The notes under the pieces are model-generated. The model worked only from the letters and a program-made list of their open reading frames with translations. It made no database searches and was not told the origin of the DNA. A program made the position numbers and the translations under genes. Shown here piece after piece: positions 5,558 through 5,796 of a stretch of DNA of 5,796 nucleotides (positions are counted from its first letter, which is position 1; the number at the start of each line of letters is the position of its first letter). The DNA is taken from contig CAMLJR010000163.1 in NCBI GenBank assembly GCA_946480345.1, positions 1 through 5,796 of the forward strand, in the 5' to 3' direction. The DNA is from an uncultured Spongiibacteraceae bacterium. GTDB lineage: Bacteria; Pseudomonadota; Gammaproteobacteria; Pseudomonadales; CAMLJR01.

Positions 5558-5796
5558 GACGGGCAACCTCAAAGGAAAACTAGGTGTCGGCTTTGGTTAA
5601 CCGGCGACCAAAATTGTTCGGCGAGGTGAGCCTAGAAGTCGAATTGCAGTCCCGCCAGGTGAGATCGCGAATCTGAGATAAAAATACTTTTGCGCGTGCG
5701 ATGGGGATCACAGAACCCGTGGAGGGCTGAAAGGTTCGAAGCTGAATGTGGGCCGCCTTTTCGCGCAGCCCGCTTGATCGAAGCCACCTAATCCCG
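5558..5796. other. No supported gene; leader of the microprotein plus unexplained sequence
   Basis: About 240 bases with no convincing coding frame on either strand. The part next to 5570 would be the leader of the minus-strand microprotein. Near the right end two small inverted repeats are visible: GGGCCGC/GCAGCCC (5750-5756 with 5765-5771, one mismatch) and GCTT/AAGC (5772-5775 with 5781-5784). Neither is followed by a run of T, so they are not clear terminators. Two similar segments, GCGAGGTGAGCC and GCCAGGTGAGAT, occur at about 5621-5665. They are too short to call a repeat family. Confidence 0.4.

Noticed and set aside
5385..5600. Plus-strand frame of 71 codons overlapping the fau end and continuing past it
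   Set aside because: It overlaps fau out of frame and is antisense to the minus-strand microprotein frame, with no motif or ribosome site that stands out.
5730..5745. tRNA-like T-loop motif (GGTTCGAAGC)
   Set aside because: The flanking bases do not form a T-stem, and no acceptor, D or anticodon arm can be drawn around it on either strand.
5580..5795. Minus-strand frame open from the right edge (71 codons before TAG), possibly the C-terminus of a gene
   Set aside because: Codon use is unlike the neighbours (AGG, CGA, TTA, TCA), no domain is recognisable, and an open run of this length is not unusual at this base composition.
1..5796. Mobile elements, CRISPR arrays, attachment sites
   Set aside because: No transposase or integrase motifs, no regularly spaced repeats and no terminal inverted repeats were found. 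Gene order is the conserved chromosomal one.

Overview
The window reads as a conserved chromosomal housekeeping block from a moderately high-GC gammaproteobacterium. The layout is the one known from Escherichia coli and Pseudomonas: ygfB-pepP-ubiH-ubiI on the minus strand, diverging from a zapA - 6S RNA - fau arm on the plus strand. A small coiled-coil gene of the TIGR02449/ZapB-like kind lies ahead of zapA, as in Pseudomonas and relatives and unlike the enterobacterial arrangement. This suggests a non-enteric lineage, but the genus cannot be fixed from the sequence. No mobile elements, CRISPR arrays or tRNA genes were found.

Left part (1-3933, minus strand, read right to left). ygfB comes first, then pepP after a 66-base gap, then ubiH, then ubiI, which leaves the window at base 1. 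pepP/ubiH and ubiH/ubiI each overlap by four bases (ATGA), so translation is probably coupled. The two flavin hydroxylases act in the aerobic steps of ubiquinone synthesis, and PepP is a proline-specific aminopeptidase.

Middle (3934-4121) is a 188-base divergent intergenic region. It holds a clear sigma70 promoter for the plus arm (TTGACC, 17 bases, TATAGT).

Right part (4122-5454, plus strand). A 69-residue coiled-coil protein and ZapA, probably a cell-division pair, are followed by the 6S RNA gene with its own TATAAT box. The 6S RNA runs directly into fau (5-formyltetrahydrofolate cyclo-ligase). fau is unusual: the reading frame carrying its conserved N-terminus has no ATG, GTG or TTG upstream of that N-terminus, so it probably begins at a near-cognate codon just after the 6S RNA.

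Right edge (5455-5796). A possible 33-codon membrane microprotein converges on fau with one base between the stop codons. The last ~240 bases hold no gene I can support.

Nothing here is a new system on the scale of an operon. The points most worth a second look are the missing standard start of fau at the 6S junction and the unrecognised microprotein.
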